A DNA stretch of 5,173 nucleotides from Candidatus Aminicenantota bacterium. GTDB lineage: Bacteria > Acidobacteriota > UBA6911 > RPQK01 > JAJDTT01. The position numbers were made by a program, and so were the translations under genes. The notes below the pieces were generated by a model. The model had not been told where the DNA came from, made no database searches, and saw nothing but the letters and a program-made list of their open reading frames with translations. Positions 5,138 through 5,173 of the stretch are shown here, piece after piece; position 1 is the stretch's first letter; each line of letters starts with the position of its first letter. The DNA is taken from contig JAPOYZ010000597.1 in the NCBI GenBank assembly GCA_026706325.1, positions 1 to 5,173 of the forward strand, read 5' to 3'.

Positions 5138-5173
5138 CTACGCGGTACGAATGTCTAGTCGGAACTTCACTGC
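5138..5173 (+). pseudogene. Probable decayed PIN-domain (VapC-type) toxin start, cut by window end
   Basis: One frame reads LRGTNV, then TAG, then SELHC to the edge. VapC-type PIN toxins typically begin with (Y)LLDTNVLSELR or VVSELR. Agreement at L, T, N, V, S, E, L in register is hard to explain by chance. It lies 39 bases after a gene whose tail resembles an antitoxin partnered with such toxins. Two lesions would inactivate it. The metal-binding Asp is Gly (GGT, one base from GAT), and the TAG is one base from TTG (Leu). No start codon with an SD leads into this frame. Only 36 bases are visible, so this remains tentative. Confidence 0.4.

Noticed and set aside
5106..5173. ATG-initiated frame MEKTRFSVRPAYAVRMSS running off the right edge
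   Set aside because: No SD and no recognisable motif; the PIN-like signature is in a different frame. Too short to support as a gene.
5138..5173. C-terminal end of a minus-strand gene entering from the right (AVKFRLDIRTA then stop)
   Set aside because: Only 11 codons with no motif; the forward PIN-like reading is better supported, although this cannot be fully excluded.

Overview
The window looks like a GC-rich chromosomal stretch from an Acidobacteriota-like bacterium (Solibacter/Bryobacterales-type gene content). The clues are an Oar-like TonB-dependent receptor with an N-terminal carboxypeptidase-regulatory domain, a PhnB-like VOC protein, a secreted DUF1080 protein and a Tat-leader UxuA-family protein. 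This placement rests on family knowledge only; there is no rRNA or marker gene here.

Left part (1-2492). A TonB-dependent receptor runs leftward off the window edge from a GTG start at 786. It is divergent from a two-gene rightward unit. That unit is a 144-residue VOC protein (964-1398) whose stop overlaps, as GTGA, the GTG start of a 365-residue exported DUF1080 protein (1395-2492). A strong Shine-Dalgarno (SD) sequence sits at the overlap.

Middle (2536-3790). A leftward UxuA-like (mannonate dehydratase family) gene converges on the DUF1080 gene with a 43-base gap. It has a twin-arginine-type leader, and one expected metal-ligand His is replaced by Asp. The receptor, the DUF1080 protein and the UxuA-like protein would fit uptake and processing of a sugar or glycoside, but the sequence does not prove that link.

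Right part (3791-5173). Base composition becomes less GC-rich and the content changes to toxin-antitoxin-like genes. There is an 83-residue ribbon-helix-helix (RHH) antitoxin-like gene that is probably leaderless, then an uncharacterised 314-residue protein ending in an acidic antitoxin-like tail (WPGDEPIDELLAQLD). No intact toxin is visible. Just after each of these two genes there is a short out-of-frame or stop-interrupted stretch resembling the N-terminus of a PIN-domain (VapC) toxin. The best is at 5138-5173, reading LRGTNV-stop-SEL. The likely picture is two adjacent toxin-antitoxin-like loci whose antitoxin-side genes are intact and whose toxins have decayed. The 314-residue gene also carries a perfect 24-base palindrome (4381-4404) inside its coding sequence.
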